64,000 nt of DNA. Source: Eretmocerus hayati (taxonomy: Eukaryota > Arthropoda > Insecta > Hymenoptera > Aphelinidae). The position numbers and the translations under genes are program-made. The stretch is from the NCBI GenBank assembly GCA_029851415.1, contig CM056743.1, positions 9,850,727 to 9,914,726 of the forward strand, in the 5' to 3' direction. Under the pieces are notes generated by a model. It ran no database searches and was not told the origin of the DNA. It worked only from the letters and a program-made list of their open reading frames with translations. How positions within the stretch are numbered: the first letter of the stretch is position 1; each line of letters starts with the position of its first letter. Shown piece after piece: positions 13,193 to 26,100 of this stretch.

Positions 13193-13490
13193 TACTACAG
13201 TACCTTTCATAAATAATGAAACAAGTAGGGTCTCACTAAAACAGTGATATATTCAATATATTTGTTGTACAAAAATTTTGAAATAAGCATCTTGAAGATT
13301 ACAAAAACTATCGATTCGTGTGTTTATTATATTTCTTGCGTCCTTCTTGAGTGTCCGTAGTCGACGATGAAAATCTCAAAAATGTCTCCTTCGATCAATC
13401 ACATACAACTTTGGCGGGAGTGATCGGATCACAAAAATTCTCACGAGATCTTGTAGATCTTCCCAAAACCTACAATTTTCTTTCTCTTAA

Positions 13491-14360
13491 TTTCTCCGAG
13501 TGAGATTTTTCATTCGGATTCCGAGTAAAAGTCCATCTCACTCGGTAAAAAACCAGATATCAAAAAATCAAAAATTTTACTCGGAAGTTCGCGTGAAATT
13601 CCACTCGGATGCAAGAGTGAGACGCTCAAATCAAATCTCAGGTTATGTTTTGCCTTTCGTTTGTTACTGATGGATCAGCGCATAGCTTACAAAGAAGAAA
13701 ATGGTAGGTTTCCTGCAATATTTGTTGAAAAACTGAGCGACGAAATGTCAATATCCTCTTCCATAAGTTTAAAAAATGTACAGCCCAATATTATATCATA
13801 TCACGTATAGTCAAAAAATTAATCAACCCTATTATTCATCGCACTGTCATACTGGGAAAATGTGGTTTTTTTTTGAAATTTCTTCACTCGAAACAATAGT
13901 CAGTTTCCGAATTTTCATTTCCACATACGACACGTATAAAGTGACACGGCGCATCACTCCCATGAGAAGGTCCCAAGTCAACAGCAGCCGTAGCCCAGTG
14001 GAGAAGCAGCCTGATTCGCAAGCAAGACGACCTCAGTTCGATTTCCCGCACTTCCCAAATTACAACAATTTCGGAGTTATTATGCTACTAGAGGCGGAGT
14101 AGACTTTTTCCTTTTTTTCCAACCTTTGGACGATTATAATAATGATTCATTAATTCTATATCCCGGCTATCCTGCCACGTATTGATTCAATGGAAATATT
14201 CAGTTTCAGCTAAATAACATTTGGACTCACTCGGATTCCCGGAGTGAAAAATCTCACTCTTTCTCCTGAGTGAAACTCACTCGGTACCGAGTTGCCACGA
14301 TTTCACTCCGAACTCCGAGTCAGAACGCACTCTTTCCGAGTGAGATCCCACTCGGAAAAG
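13491..14360. mobile_element. TTAA-flanked element in foldback 5 (piggyBac-like MITE)
   Basis: TTAA occurs directly on both sides (13487-13490 and 14361-14364). The ends are imperfect terminal inverted repeats, TTTCTCCGAGTGAGAT on the left and CTTTTCCGAGTGGGAT read from the right. Both subterminal regions carry many ACTCGG or CCGAGT motifs. The opposite arm of the foldback (about 14865-14890) lacks the insert. TTAA duplication is the hallmark of piggyBac-type transposition. The 108-residue ORF at 13776-14102 is not a transposase, so this would be non-autonomous. Confidence 0.75.
13985..14056 (+). repeat. tRNA-like A/B box remnant (SINE head)
   Basis: TAGCCCAGTGG fits the pol III A box and GTTCGATTTC, about 45 bases downstream, is close to the B box. 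It lies inside the TTAA-flanked element. It cannot form a good cloverleaf, so it is a tRNA-derived remnant rather than a functional tRNA gene. Confidence 0.4.
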
Positions 14361-15171
14361 TTAAGAGAGCTTTTGAAGTTCTGTCTCCGACCTTTCCTGT
14401 CCAAGTAACGAGCTTGGGAAAAAGTTTTGTATTACATGGACTGCTTATGGAGATACCGTGGCTGGCGCCTGTTTCGTCTCACCTTGCTCTATTCTAGCGC
14501 AAAAATTCATACAAAGAAATATCATGGCATATAATTTCGACGTAGAATGATCTCATCTTCCAGAATAGCATATCAGATTTAGTCTAGGATCGGAGGTAAC
14601 GCCAATTTCTCAAGTTTTATTGGAAAAATGTATTAATTCCATGTTTCGTCCCTATAGATCACAGTCAAGGCAAAATCTGATGAAATATTCTGAAAGATGA
14701 GATTATTTTACGTCAAAATCATGTGCTATGATTTCTTTTTGCTAAATTTTTGCGCTAGCAAGGCGAGATGAAACAGACGCCAGCCACGGTATCTCTATGA
14801 GCAGTCCATGTGATACGAAATTTTCTCTTCAAGATCGTTACTCGGACAGGAAAGGTCGCAGAGAGAACTTTGAAGAAACAGATTTGTAGGTTTTGAAAAG
14901 ATTTACAAGACCCCGTAAGAACTTTTGTGATCGGATCACTCTCGCTAAAGTTGTAGGTGATTGATTGGAGGAGAAATTTTTTAGATTTTCATCGTTGACT
15001 ACGGACACTCAAAAAGGACGCAAGAAATATATCAAACACATGAATCGATAGATTTTTTTTTTCACCTTCAAGATGCTCAGTACAAAATCCCTGCACAACA
15101 AAGTATATTGGAAATATCATTATTTTAGCGAGACCTTACTTGTCCCATTATTTATGGAAGGTACTATACTT

Positions 15172-16536
15172 CATGGCTAATTTCGTTTGAGAAAATCGAT
15201 TTTTGTTGCATTCTCTTTCATATAAGCTAGTCGAATATAAGATATTTCAGATTCACTCTAGACGTTCGGCACCTTATAGATATCTTTTCATCAAGTATTT
15301 CTTCATTATGCGGCAGTCGAAGCTCGACAGATTTCGGTTTCTTTCTTACACGTCTTAATGAGAAGTTTGACATCGAATTATTATTCATCAAAATTTCTTT
15401 CTATGCTTTCAAACTTCTACTGAACATTGAAAATGCAGTAGCAATTCTTTGCTGTCTAGCAAATTTGTTGGAGATTGGTGGTTATGATGGAGGAATTTCG
15501 AAATGGAAGGATGCCTAATCCATTCCACGCGATTGAAACGTTTGAGAGTATGATTCAAATATATGGAACTGTGAAAACCTAGTTACATGACTTCAAACTC
15601 TATAGTGCTCAAACCCTTGTTTACTTATGTCAGAACCCCAAGCTAACAGGAAATTCAACTTTTTCTGTCAATCAGAGAGATATGGTTGTTGAGCATGCTA
15701 CCAAATTTCAATCCTGCAAAGTGAAGAACTATTTCGGATGGCCTCATTTTTTTACGGACCGAATTCTACGTAATTAACTAAATCCGCGTCAGGGAATTCG
15801 TGCGTGTCACTTGAAAACCACCAAAAATCCGTATTAACGAGGGAATACTCGAGGCAATATTAAGAATGTTCTTATTGCTGTTGAGAAATGGTTTGTAGAA
15901 TTCCACCTTCATCGAGTAGTAATGTGAATCTTTCCCGGAATAGAGCAACAGATCTTTGTTATTCTTGTGAAGGTATTGACCGCTGTTAGGAGAAACTTAT
16001 TTCCCTCTTAATTTGATTGGTATTGGTGAATCAGCATGCCTCCGCTGTGGGAACAAAGTACAGTTAGCGAAAGTCTCTAAATCTCGAGAGAAACCAACTA
16101 GAAATAGGTCTTTTCTCGCACTTTAAATGAATTGTTTCACAAAAGCGAACCGACATGTCATTCGGCAGAACGGATTTGATGATATCTCATCGGTTTCTCT
16201 GTCAAATATTATACAGAGATCGATGCTTCCGTCAATGCATTCGTACGGCTGTTAGTGTTCCTTTACAACAAAGTACATATCATAATACAATCGTCCGTCA
16301 TTCTCCATGGAATATTCACGCGATCCCATTATTCATCAAGGATCTAAAATCGTGGAAATATTCTATTTTTGGGGTCTCATACCCTTGCCAGTGAAATATT
16401 TAGCGATAACAACACTCTTTCTGAGCATCAAGGAAGGAGAACACGATCAAAGACGAACTCAACCTCAAAGCGTTTTCTCTTCTCAACTAGGATGTGATTT
16501 GTTTATCTATCTGTCATCACCTCGGAGCGATGCTAA
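15172..16536. other. Upstream region of the MULE-like gene
   Basis: No repeat structure or recognised gene. The promoter of the downstream gene presumably lies here, but I found no convincing TATA-initiator pair. ORFs at 16155-16394 and 16307-16654 overlap the first coding exon in other frames and are treated as shadows. Confidence 0.35.
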
Positions 16537-17107
16537 ATGGCACAGGTCGGTGCAAAGAAGCATTACAACACACTCAGGACAATCTATAGGAGGCTTGACG
16601 GGAGGACTCTCGTCAACAATGGAAAAAAAGGAAAAATTACGTAAGTTTCGTTGAGTCATCAAATCTGTCTCACAATACCTCGCGGTTTTTTTGTATAGCT
16701 CTCAAATCGTCATAGTTGAAGAGTGCCTAGTTCAAAATTTGACCGAATTCTGAATTTTGCTGTGCCTTAAGCTCATCTCACTCTTCCGGGAACTAAGCCG
16801 TGAACTATCTGCGGAACTGTGGTGAACCTGTTCAATCAATTCCGGAGAAATCGGCATAGAGATTCTTCCCATTATAGGTCGTTCAATTTTTTAGGTATTT
16901 CATCTGTCAGGACAATAAAAAGAATGGATGCAGAGGCAGTGCGACTCTGTTGGATGGCCAGGACGAGCTGTGGCCCAACAAAGAACACAGCTCGTGGTGT
17001 GAACCTGACGGCAAAGACGAGCTTTACGAATTGAAAGAGTACATGCACCAAGCAAACCAGGAGAATTACTGGAAAATGGGTCCCCTGTTCGACGAAGCTG
17101 CCAAAAA
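16537..17107 (+). other. Exons 1-2: FLYWCH-type zinc finger
   Basis: Exon 1 (34 codons plus two bases) contains the GRTLVNNGKKGKI segment, matching the G-x-LV-x-N-G start of FLYWCH domains. Exon 2 supplies YFICQDNKKNGCRGSATLL, matching the aromatic-x-C...GCR core, then EHSSWC. The first donor is GTAAGT at 16641 and the acceptor is TTTTTTAG before 16895. An alternative acceptor at 16911 would put the zinc finger out of frame, which decided the choice. Confidence 0.7.
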
Positions 17108-20100
17108 GTGAGTCTGAATCTGCCTGAGTGACCTGACGACTGTCTACATGATACCCACATCTCTTTACACTGTCGCGCATGATAGCTCGATCTTTCCACA
17201 AATTTCATAGCCTCAAACTCTTTCATGGATGCATTGTTTTGCTTGAATATTTGACAGAGTCTCAAATTCGTCGGCGTCCATAAGCGAGAGTCAGTTTCTG
17301 TATAATACGGCTGATACCTTACTTTATTGGTTCCAGGTTTCCCGTTGGTGCTACTTTAACATCCGAACACCGTGAATATTCGACGTTTGTCAGAAGTCGC
17401 TTGCAAAATTTTCCTAAGTGCCCGAACGACATGGAGACACTTGCACAACAACTTAAAGCTGGGGAATATGACAAGATTTTGAAATACAATGGAAAATATG
17501 AGGTCTCAGCATACGTCCTTGTCGATGGATCTAAAGTGAAAGGAAAGGATACACACATCGCTTTTTGTGAGAAGAATATGACCAAGAAACATTTTTCCGG
17601 AGCGAAAAAAATGATGGCTGATGCAACCTATTTTGTGCGCGTGAAACTCACGAACTCGTATCAACTGTTCACCATTTTGATTGTATACAAGAACAAGGTG
17701 AGTCTAATGGATCAATGTAGAAGTTGATGTGGTTATAAGACAGAGTATCTTGAGTTACCTCAGAACAATCCATAATCCAATCTCTCTTCATAGGTTGTCT
17801 GCATTTACTACTGCTGCATGTCATCGAAAACTACGGCGGCATATAAGTGTGCTTTCAAACATCTGAAGAGCATATGCCCATTTCCTGAGCTTGAGCTCTT
17901 CATCGGTGACTTTGAGCCAGCCCTCCGCAATGGATTTGCAATGATTTTCCCGAATGTAAGGATAGTAGGCTGCAATGAGCATTTTGACAGGGTAGGTGTA
18001 AGTTTCTATAGAAATATTCAAGGTTTTGTGCACACTCTTTGGGGCAGGAGTTATATCACCGTGAGAAGCAAAGTGGTAAACCCTGATTGGAATCGTTCGC
18101 TGAATCCAAGGCACCCATTAAATTCGATCGCATGAAAAAATTATGATACTAAGAATAATTCCCAATTCCTAAAAATATTGGAATTCAGAGAGACTAGCAT
18201 GGTACTTGCAACCATGAACTCAGCATGATACTATACTAAGCAAACGAGTCTACTTATTGTTTATCGCTTCACGCCTGTTGTGCACGATTGTTCTCAAGAA
18301 TGTATTCCGGTATATTCATACTCGACCGTCCTCCCATTTCAGGCTATTCTGAGGAAATGCCTCCCGTACAGGAAGAAAGCCGATAACACCAGAGAGTTTG
18401 ATGATGCAGTCAGGAATTTGCTGGCAATTGCTTACTTACCCCCTGAGTGGGCGGAGGATGAGTTCGACTTTCAGTTGGCCGAGATGGACGGAGATTTCAA
18501 AGAATTCTTCGCCCCTGCCACAGACTACTTCGAAGACTACTGGCTGAAGGTCGTTACTCCTCTAGGTTTCACCGTTTATGGTCTGCGCACGAGGACCAAC
18601 AATGGTAATGAGTGCAATAACAATGTCCTGAAGACTGATCTTGGTAAACAATCACCAGCTGCCATCTTCATGGGTGAGTTGAGTCATGTCAAATTGTTTC
18701 GGTACACTCTACTTGCCTTTCTTAGGACATTCAACTCGAATCGGTGGACACTCAGGCCCTACATCGTCATTCCTTTGACATAATCTCATCTCTTATAAGC
18801 AATTTCATCCAACATTTTGATATCTGGAGAACTGATTCAACTGTAGGGAGCAATAAGTTACGTACTTCGCGTCTATGTGCTTCTAAAATTTTCTCTGCAA
18901 TAAAAATTAACGATATCATATTTTGGATTTCAATCATCACTCCAGTGAAGATAACTGAAAAGTTCATGGGCAATCGTCGCATCATAGAGCAAACAAGGAA
19001 CCTGGTCAAAACCTGTGCGTGGCCAAGCTATCAAGCCTCAGTGAAGAACGATCAAATTTGCGAAGGTACAGCACAAAATCATTATCTTCGTTTATTTCTT
19101 CCTGATTGCATTGCCTCTTTGTATTTCAAATACTCTAAGAGCTTTGCGAAAAACTTGGGAGATGTACGAATTGATACGGGAACACCCCACAATAAAATCA
19201 AATCTCATCAAATATGTAGACTGTCTACTCATCATAAGGCCTCATTCATATCTATATTGAACTAATGCTTTCACGAATAGTTGTACATTGACAATGTATT
19301 TCACTGCTCATCTGAATAATTTGTTCCCTAGCTTGGAGGATGCTCAAAGATCCTGAGGCTAACTATCCTGTCTCTGAATTTATTGAGGCGATAGTACGTC
19401 TGAAAAAAAGCCGGGGATTGAAAATCTCAACAGTTGCAGAAGATTTATTGGATTCTGTTAAAGAACGATTGACCGAGACACCGTCAAATCTCATGCACCC
19501 AAGTGAGTTGGAACCAATACATCTAAAATGTGACTATTCCAAACACGGAGCCATTTTTTCCATCAATCTAAGCGTTGCACAGACCCCTCTCTTCGCTCGT
19601 GCCAAATCGTTCAAGATAATCACTTCCTAGCTATCATTTTGACTATTAGATTGATTATACGGATTTCAAGATTTAACATTCAACAACTCAATTCAAATGT
19701 ATTTGTCAATCAACTGGTTTTTGGCAAGGTTTCATTTATCACTAGCTCTCTCAATCAGTATTTAGAAAAACTTCATAAAGTTAGCTTGCGACTCGACGTA
19801 AGCTGTCTGAAGATCTTTCGAGCTTGGAACGTCACTCTTTGGACTGAGCTCCCAACAAGTCTGCATAAGCTAACATATTTTGGCATCTGCTTCCAAAATC
19901 GGTGGATAAAAAAATCAAAGATTCTTCAGTTTGGCTATCAAATAGTGAGAGACTGCGTCAAATTCTCGAGTCGACACTTTAACAGTTCCACAATGATGAA
20001 GCGAAAGATTGCACGAGATGAACACAAAGATGACAGGCCATTGGAGTTGTTATCTGTCAATTTGTTCCTCAACAACTCCGATTTCCCCACAAGAAAAATA

Positions 20101-23100
20101 CCAGGCATGCGTTTGCTATTGAACTATTCCTCTGCTATATGCATCAAAGCCATTATGCATCCACCGTTCTTCATTGGGACGTCAAAATTCATCAATCCTA
20201 TTGGAAATTTGATAATAAATTATGACTCGTGAACTTCGTTAGCTAAAGATCCCGAATTCAATAAGGATCTGTTGCTGACTCTGAGACGAATTCGAGAACG
20301 TGATCAGGTTAAGAGAGCACTGGCGAAACGTCAGAGACAACTTGCTGCAGCTGAAGCAGTAGCTGAAGCTGAAGCCGAAGCATCAGATGATGACACTCCA
20401 CCCGAGCCTGTCCGTAAGTTGCCAATATATAGTGAGATATTGAAATCAATTCATGCTACGAGGTTTATCGTACTACTCATTTTTGTTATTTCCCCACCGC
20501 TGTCTCAATTGATTTCGAACACACATGAATGAGTGATTTTAAAAATATTCCTCTAACCATAGCTATTCTCTGAACGAATCTTTTAATAATACGGCGCAAT
20601 GATTATTAATTGTAGAGGTACAAAGTAGAGCGTATCGGAGAATCACGTACAGAGATGCTGAACAAGGTGAATATGAACAGTGCTAATTGTTATCCTACTC
20701 AAAAACAGAGAATTCTGCCTGTCGGAGAGGGATTTGCTTCGACTTCCCCATTGTGGCAAAAGATGTGTAGATTTATCGCATTTCACGAAGGATCTGAGTG
20801 CTTGAAAGTCAATTACGGGTATCCGAATATCTGGGCTCGACGATTATTTGAATTTGTATACATCACAATAACAACGTTGGAATAATATTCATTCTCAAAT
20901 CACCTGGCTAGCCATCACCTCATAGATTTTTTCTATAACGCAAATGCAAACTACGCCATTTGTTTGATAAAAATGACGGTTGCATCTAGTTTTTCACTTT
21001 TGTAACTGATTTTTATTAGAATTTCAAGACCAATATACATACTCACATTAGTTCACCCATAACAAGAGTTCCCTTGAATAGTCAGAGCAGCATTCATTTC
21101 CTCATCCTCGATCCAAAATGATTCCATAACTACAAGTTCAACTGACGAATCTCGCTCCGTCTGAGTGATAAGCATATGTCACCAGCTTATAAGATGTAAT
21201 CATATGAATCGATCAAGCTTTTCATCCCCTTGTTATGATACCAGGAAGCAGTCAGACTTCTAACAACCAACGTGAGAAAGCTCCTCAGATTGACTCAGCA
21301 TCGGATTCTGAAGGATCTACCGAGACATCAGATGAGGAAAGGAACAGCGATGACAGCGTCGGTGAGCTTATGAATATTCTTGAGAAAATTCGAAAACATG
21401 AATCGAAGAACTTAGTTGGGAGTTTTATCTGAAAATAGACGAAGCCGTTCCTTTTTTCATACTAACTAGATGCAGAGTAGCATTCTGGGCTATAGACTGT
21501 ACGAGATCAGAAGAAGCCAGTCTTGACGAGAACCGATCCCGTTGATCCCATCATTTTTCGTTTTCAATCGATTCAATTTTTGTTCAAATATATTGTGAGG
21601 ACCGTCATAGAATTGGTCTTTTGCTTTAGAAGTGATTTTCAAAATGCATAGAATCATCGATGACCAAATGGTCGAGATCTAGGCGTGATTACTCATGAAT
21701 GTCCCGAGTAAGGCCACTGATTGTTAGAAAGTGTAAAATTTGTAAACATTGACGCCAGATATATACTTTGTTACATCACATTTCACCGACTGATTAGATC
21801 TCATGATTTTGGATGCTCATTTTAAATTGCTGGATTTCAGATTTCCCCCGTCTTTGCATAATTCTATCAATGAGGGCTAGGTTATACGAGAATTTGATGT
21901 AGTCTATTCGTAAGAGTACCCAACATACCCCCATGAGCCGATTTCAGAACTGGGCGCTGGTTGTCCTCCGCGAAATTTTTTCACGTTTGTTGTGTTGAAA
22001 CTTGAAACAATGAATGATTTCGATCGGCCCCGAATGATTTGTGCGACTATTAGAGGCTATGAAGTGAGTTTTTGCATTTGACGAGTTTGCGCACTTCAGA
22101 AATCGCCAACAAAATTGCGGATAGTAAAAACAGTGCCAAAATTTTTCGCTTCGAAGAATCTCACATTACTTTGGTGGATTTGATTCCTTCCTTCTAGATA
22201 TTCGATATCCGTTTGATTGAGTTGTTAAACTTGGATTTTTACCGATCTCATAAGCAAAATACGGAGATCACTCGCAAAACTGAAAGCCATAAAATTGGTG
22301 TACACCCAACATACCACCCATATAGTTATCTCGAAAGAGCGTGCAGTATGACTTTTTTCATTACTCTGAACGTATTGATCACGTCGAAATAGGCCGGGAT
22401 AGTATTTTGGATCGGCAAATGTGGTAGCACGGTGATAGGAACGGAAAGAATATTTCATTCTAATTTACCCACAATCGACATTGTTTCACTTGTGGGGTAA
22501 TTAAGATAGCTCGACCTTCCATGATTGAGATGAGACGTCCTTCAACTCACTTTAGAGGCTCAAGTACATTGAGGTTATAAGTGGCTCGAAAGAATGATGT
22601 ATTCATTCATCAAATCTATTTTATCAAATCGAGCGATAGAGCCAAAATATCGACAAGATCTTCCTTATCGGTATAATAAGAATATTTCATTGGTCATGGT
22701 TCCTTGATTGAACTCATCGAATGGTTGACACAGAGATGAGAGAAGGCTTCCCCGAGCGAGTGAAAACGCAATCGCCTCGGTGGTCTAACTGGTAAAGGCA
22801 TCGGTCCTGAGTTGCTTGATGGTAAGTCGGTCAACCATCTTTTTTACGCAGATGACCTCCAAATCTACCTTCAAGTCGAAAAAAGTAACATCAAGGAGGG
22901 AATTGCTCGGCTAGGAGAAATCGGTAGGCTTGTAGCTGGATGGGCCGAGGGCGCCGGCCTGCGTCTCAACGCTGGCAAAACCAAAGCAATTTTCTTCACC
23001 TCTGACAGGAACATCGCAGAATTGAAGAGAATGGATTTGCCGGGTGTCGAGATACAGGACGGGGTGTTTGTGCCATTCAGTGATACCGTAGTGAGTCTCG

Positions 23101-26100
23101 GTGTGACATTGGACAGTCAACTATCGTGGAAACCGCATATAAATCAAATTACGAAGAAAGTTAACAAGTCCCTGTATGGTCTGCGGTTCATGAGGGCATG
23201 CACAACCGAGGCTCTCCGAATTCGACTAGTCGAGACTCTCATCCAACCACATCTGGACTACTGCACAGTCGTATACCTTGACGCTACCGACGAACTGAGA
23301 GCAAGAGTGCAGAGACTGAGTAACCTATGTGTGAGATACATTTTCGGTATTAGGAAGAGCGAACATATCACCGCGTACCGGGGACGCTTGGATTGGTTGC
23401 GTACTGATTCGCGGAGAATGTACTTCGCAGCTATTTTGATGCACAAGATCATACATCTGGGAGAACTTGGCTACCTAGCTGCAATGTTTACCAGGTACCA
23501 ATCCGAGCGCCCCCAACGAGGTGAGGCAGGAGCTCAAGAACTAAAAATTCCAAGGATGCGCCTCGACTATGGACTCAGGTCTTTCCAGAGTCAATGCGCT
23601 CGTTTTTGGAATTTTCTCCCTTCAGGACTCCGGCAAGTCAAAGAATTGTCCTCCTTCAAAGGGGCAGTGAGAGAGTATTTGATGACACTCCCCCCTCAGA
23701 GGATTAATGTGGGTACCGGGCAATTTTTCAATTTATAAATTTTTCCATATGTTTTTGAGTCCAGGGCTCTTGGTTTTAAATGACGTATACTTTTATGGCG
23801 GGAGCGGAAATTCTGTGATAAACATGGGAGAGCCCTGGCGTCATTTCATTTATTTATTTATTTATTCATTTATTTATTTATTTTCTTCATTTCATTTCAT
23901 CTTAGTGGGTTATAAAAGACTAGTCACCAATGTGATAATTGTATCCTTGACCAAATCGAAATTGATTTATATGTATATTGTTTTGTAAGAGTGTTGTTAT
24001 TATTTTTTGCCTACGGGCGAATAAAGGATTCATTCATTCATTCATTCATTCATTCATTCATCGGTCCGGAATACCGGAGATTGCGAGGTTCAAGTCCTGC
24101 CCGAGGAAAAATCTTTTCATCTCTCGATCAATCTTTCAATAAAAAATTCTTAAATCAAAAAAAAAAAAATAAAAAAAAAATAAAAAATCCTTTCGTGATC
24201 CAGCCACTATAAAAGTGGGCCCCGAAGGTCGCAGTTTGACTTTTGTCGAACTGTGATTGCCTACTGTGCGCGGCGATTATAAGTGGCTCAAAAGAACGAT
24301 AAATTCATTCATTAAATGTACATTGAGAAATGTTGGAGTTGACCAAAGTCGTCGAGAGAACTGCTAAATGTGGGCGTGTTGGATACACCATTCCGCGAAC
24401 TCACGAAAAATCACTTTTTGGAGAAATTGTGGGAGGTTGGCTCTGGTTGAACAGATTTGAACTCATCTCAATTCATTTTGAAGGACTTGGGACAAGCTCC
24501 GAAGTGTGATAGAGTACATTGAAAAATCTTGAATTTGAAGGGATCGAAACTATTGGCAAAACTGCTCAAGCGGGGGCATGTTGAGTACACTTACCTTACG
24601 TCTGTTTTGATGAAATTGTATCATTTAGTATCTTCTCAGCGAAATTGATTCGGACTAAATTGTTACTATCTTTTACTTGCAGATTCTATAAATGCTGATA
24701 CTGACTTGATTCAGAATACAAACCAGGGAACCAAAAGAGGTGCGCAATTAGTTTCAACTAAAGTGGCAAGAGCAAAGACTCGCACGCAAGCTCGTCAAAG
24801 TGCACATGCCACATCAACTGCAAAAGAGAAGAATTGTGAAGTTCCTCCAAGCGATGAATCTGAAGAAGACCATGCACGAATATCTCACCATGCACCATCA
24901 AAACGAGGGAACAAACGAAAACATGTAGGCACTGCTGCTCTGTCAGATGAGAGTGTGCGACCCCAAATGCAAGCTAGGCAACGGCATGGAAATGGTGTTA
25001 AAACTGTACATACTGGAAAGGACACTTCACAGCATGATGAATACGTTTCAGAACTATCAAGTACGTTTACTCAGATATCATCAATCTTGAGTATCAGACC
25101 CCCTTACTTTCTCTGTGGATAGGAATATACAGGGTTTTCCAGACGTCAGTTCACCTCCCTCTAAAAACTCGAAATTGGCTCCAGGGATCGAAAAACCCAG
25201 AGACACGTGTCACCTAAAATCCAGGGGGAAGCTCGGAAATGGTCTCAGATTTGACCTTGACTGCGACCTCGATGGTTTTTTGGAGGTTAGATCGGTTTCT
25301 TTAAATAGAAAACCCTATTTTTGACTCGGGATTCTGGAAGAGCACAAAATTTCACGTCCAAATAGTACATTTTGCTGATTATTTAGATGACCTCTAGGAG
25401 TCATTCTGGGGTCAAAAGTATCTGGAGGGTGGATTAACGTACCAGACCTAGTTCGATGGTCTTGTTCTAAGAGGGTTCTTCTCAGAAAAATTTCTCAGCC
25501 TTATTCATACCCTTGACCTGTGACCTTGAACATGACCTTGACTCTCAAAACTCAAAAATGGCTCAGGGTATCAGAAAAATTTGACATACGTGTCTCTCAA
25601 AGTCGAGGAGAAAACTCGAAAATGCTCTCAGATTCGACATTGAATGTGACCCTGATGGTTTGTTGGAATTGAGATGGGTTTTTGTAATGGAAACCCCTCT
25701 TTTTGACCCTGGGCCCTGAAAATGATCTCATTCGCGATTAGCCCAGAGAGTCATATCTTGACCCTGGGTTCTGAGATTTGTGACTCCAAGATGACCTTCG
25801 AAGGTCATCTACGCAATTGGTAAAGAGTCATATCTGGCTCAAAATTTGTTTCATCCCCAGGGCCCAGAGTCGAAAATAGGGATTTCCATTACAAAAACCG
25901 ATCTAACCCCTAAGAATCCATCAAGGTCACATTCAAGGTCAAATCTGAGAGTATTTTCGACCTCCCTCCTCGACTTTGAGAGACACATATTCCAGGGTTT
26001 TCTGATACCCCTTAGCGATTTTTGAGTTTTGAGAGTCAAGGTTCAGTTGAGAGTCAAGTTCAAGTCAGTTCAAGGTCACAGGTCAAGGGTAAGAATAAGG

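Larger units (their letters stand above)
13193..15171. repeat. Foldback element 5, interrupted
   Basis: Left arm is 13193-13490 plus 14361-14600; right arm is about 14650-15171; the axis is near 14625. Landmarks are GTGTCCGTAGTCGACGATGA near 13355 against its near-complement near 15000, and TGGCTGGCGCCTGTTTCGTCTC near 14460 against its near-complement near 14775. The left arm is split by an 870-bp TTAA-flanked element, which explains the unequal arm lengths. Confidence 0.8.
22774..24187 (+). repeat. tRNA-derived SINE, split by a LINE
   Basis: The 5' part is 22774-22807 and the 3' part is 24059 to about 24187, ending in an A-rich tail. Joined, the head reads like a degenerate tRNA: A box TGGTCTAACTGG, a possible anticodon arm, B box GGTTCAAGTCC, and a CCTCGG/CCGAGG acceptor-like pair. 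It resembles tRNA-Arg most (TGG-CTAA, AAGGC, GATTGC, TTCAAGTCCTG). The T stem has an extra base, so this is a SINE head or pseudo-tRNA rather than a working tRNA gene. Confidence 0.7.
21362..24682 (+). other. Long intron hosting repeats
   Basis: A 3.3-kb intron between exons 9 and 10. It contains the split SINE/LINE at about 22774-24187 and a pair of about 40-base direct repeats (22575-22615 and 24277-24316, both containing AAGTGGCTC and ATTCATTCAT) flanking that insertion. The remainder shows no coding signal. Confidence 0.5.

Noticed and set aside
16872..17265. Minus-strand ORFs of 109 and 121 codons
   Set aside because: They are antisense to exon 2, which carries the zinc finger in the forward frame.
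18744..19265. Plus-strand ORF of 173 codons as an independent gene
   Set aside because: It reads through exon 6 (18946-19065) in the same frame; upstream of that exon it begins in intron sequence and downstream it loses coding character.
19639..20232. Plus-strand ORF of 197 codons
   Set aside because: It lies wholly within the intron between exons 7 and 8 of the MULE-like gene, has AT-driven composition (Ile, Asn, Phe, Lys) and no recognisable domain; the flanking exons join in frame without it.
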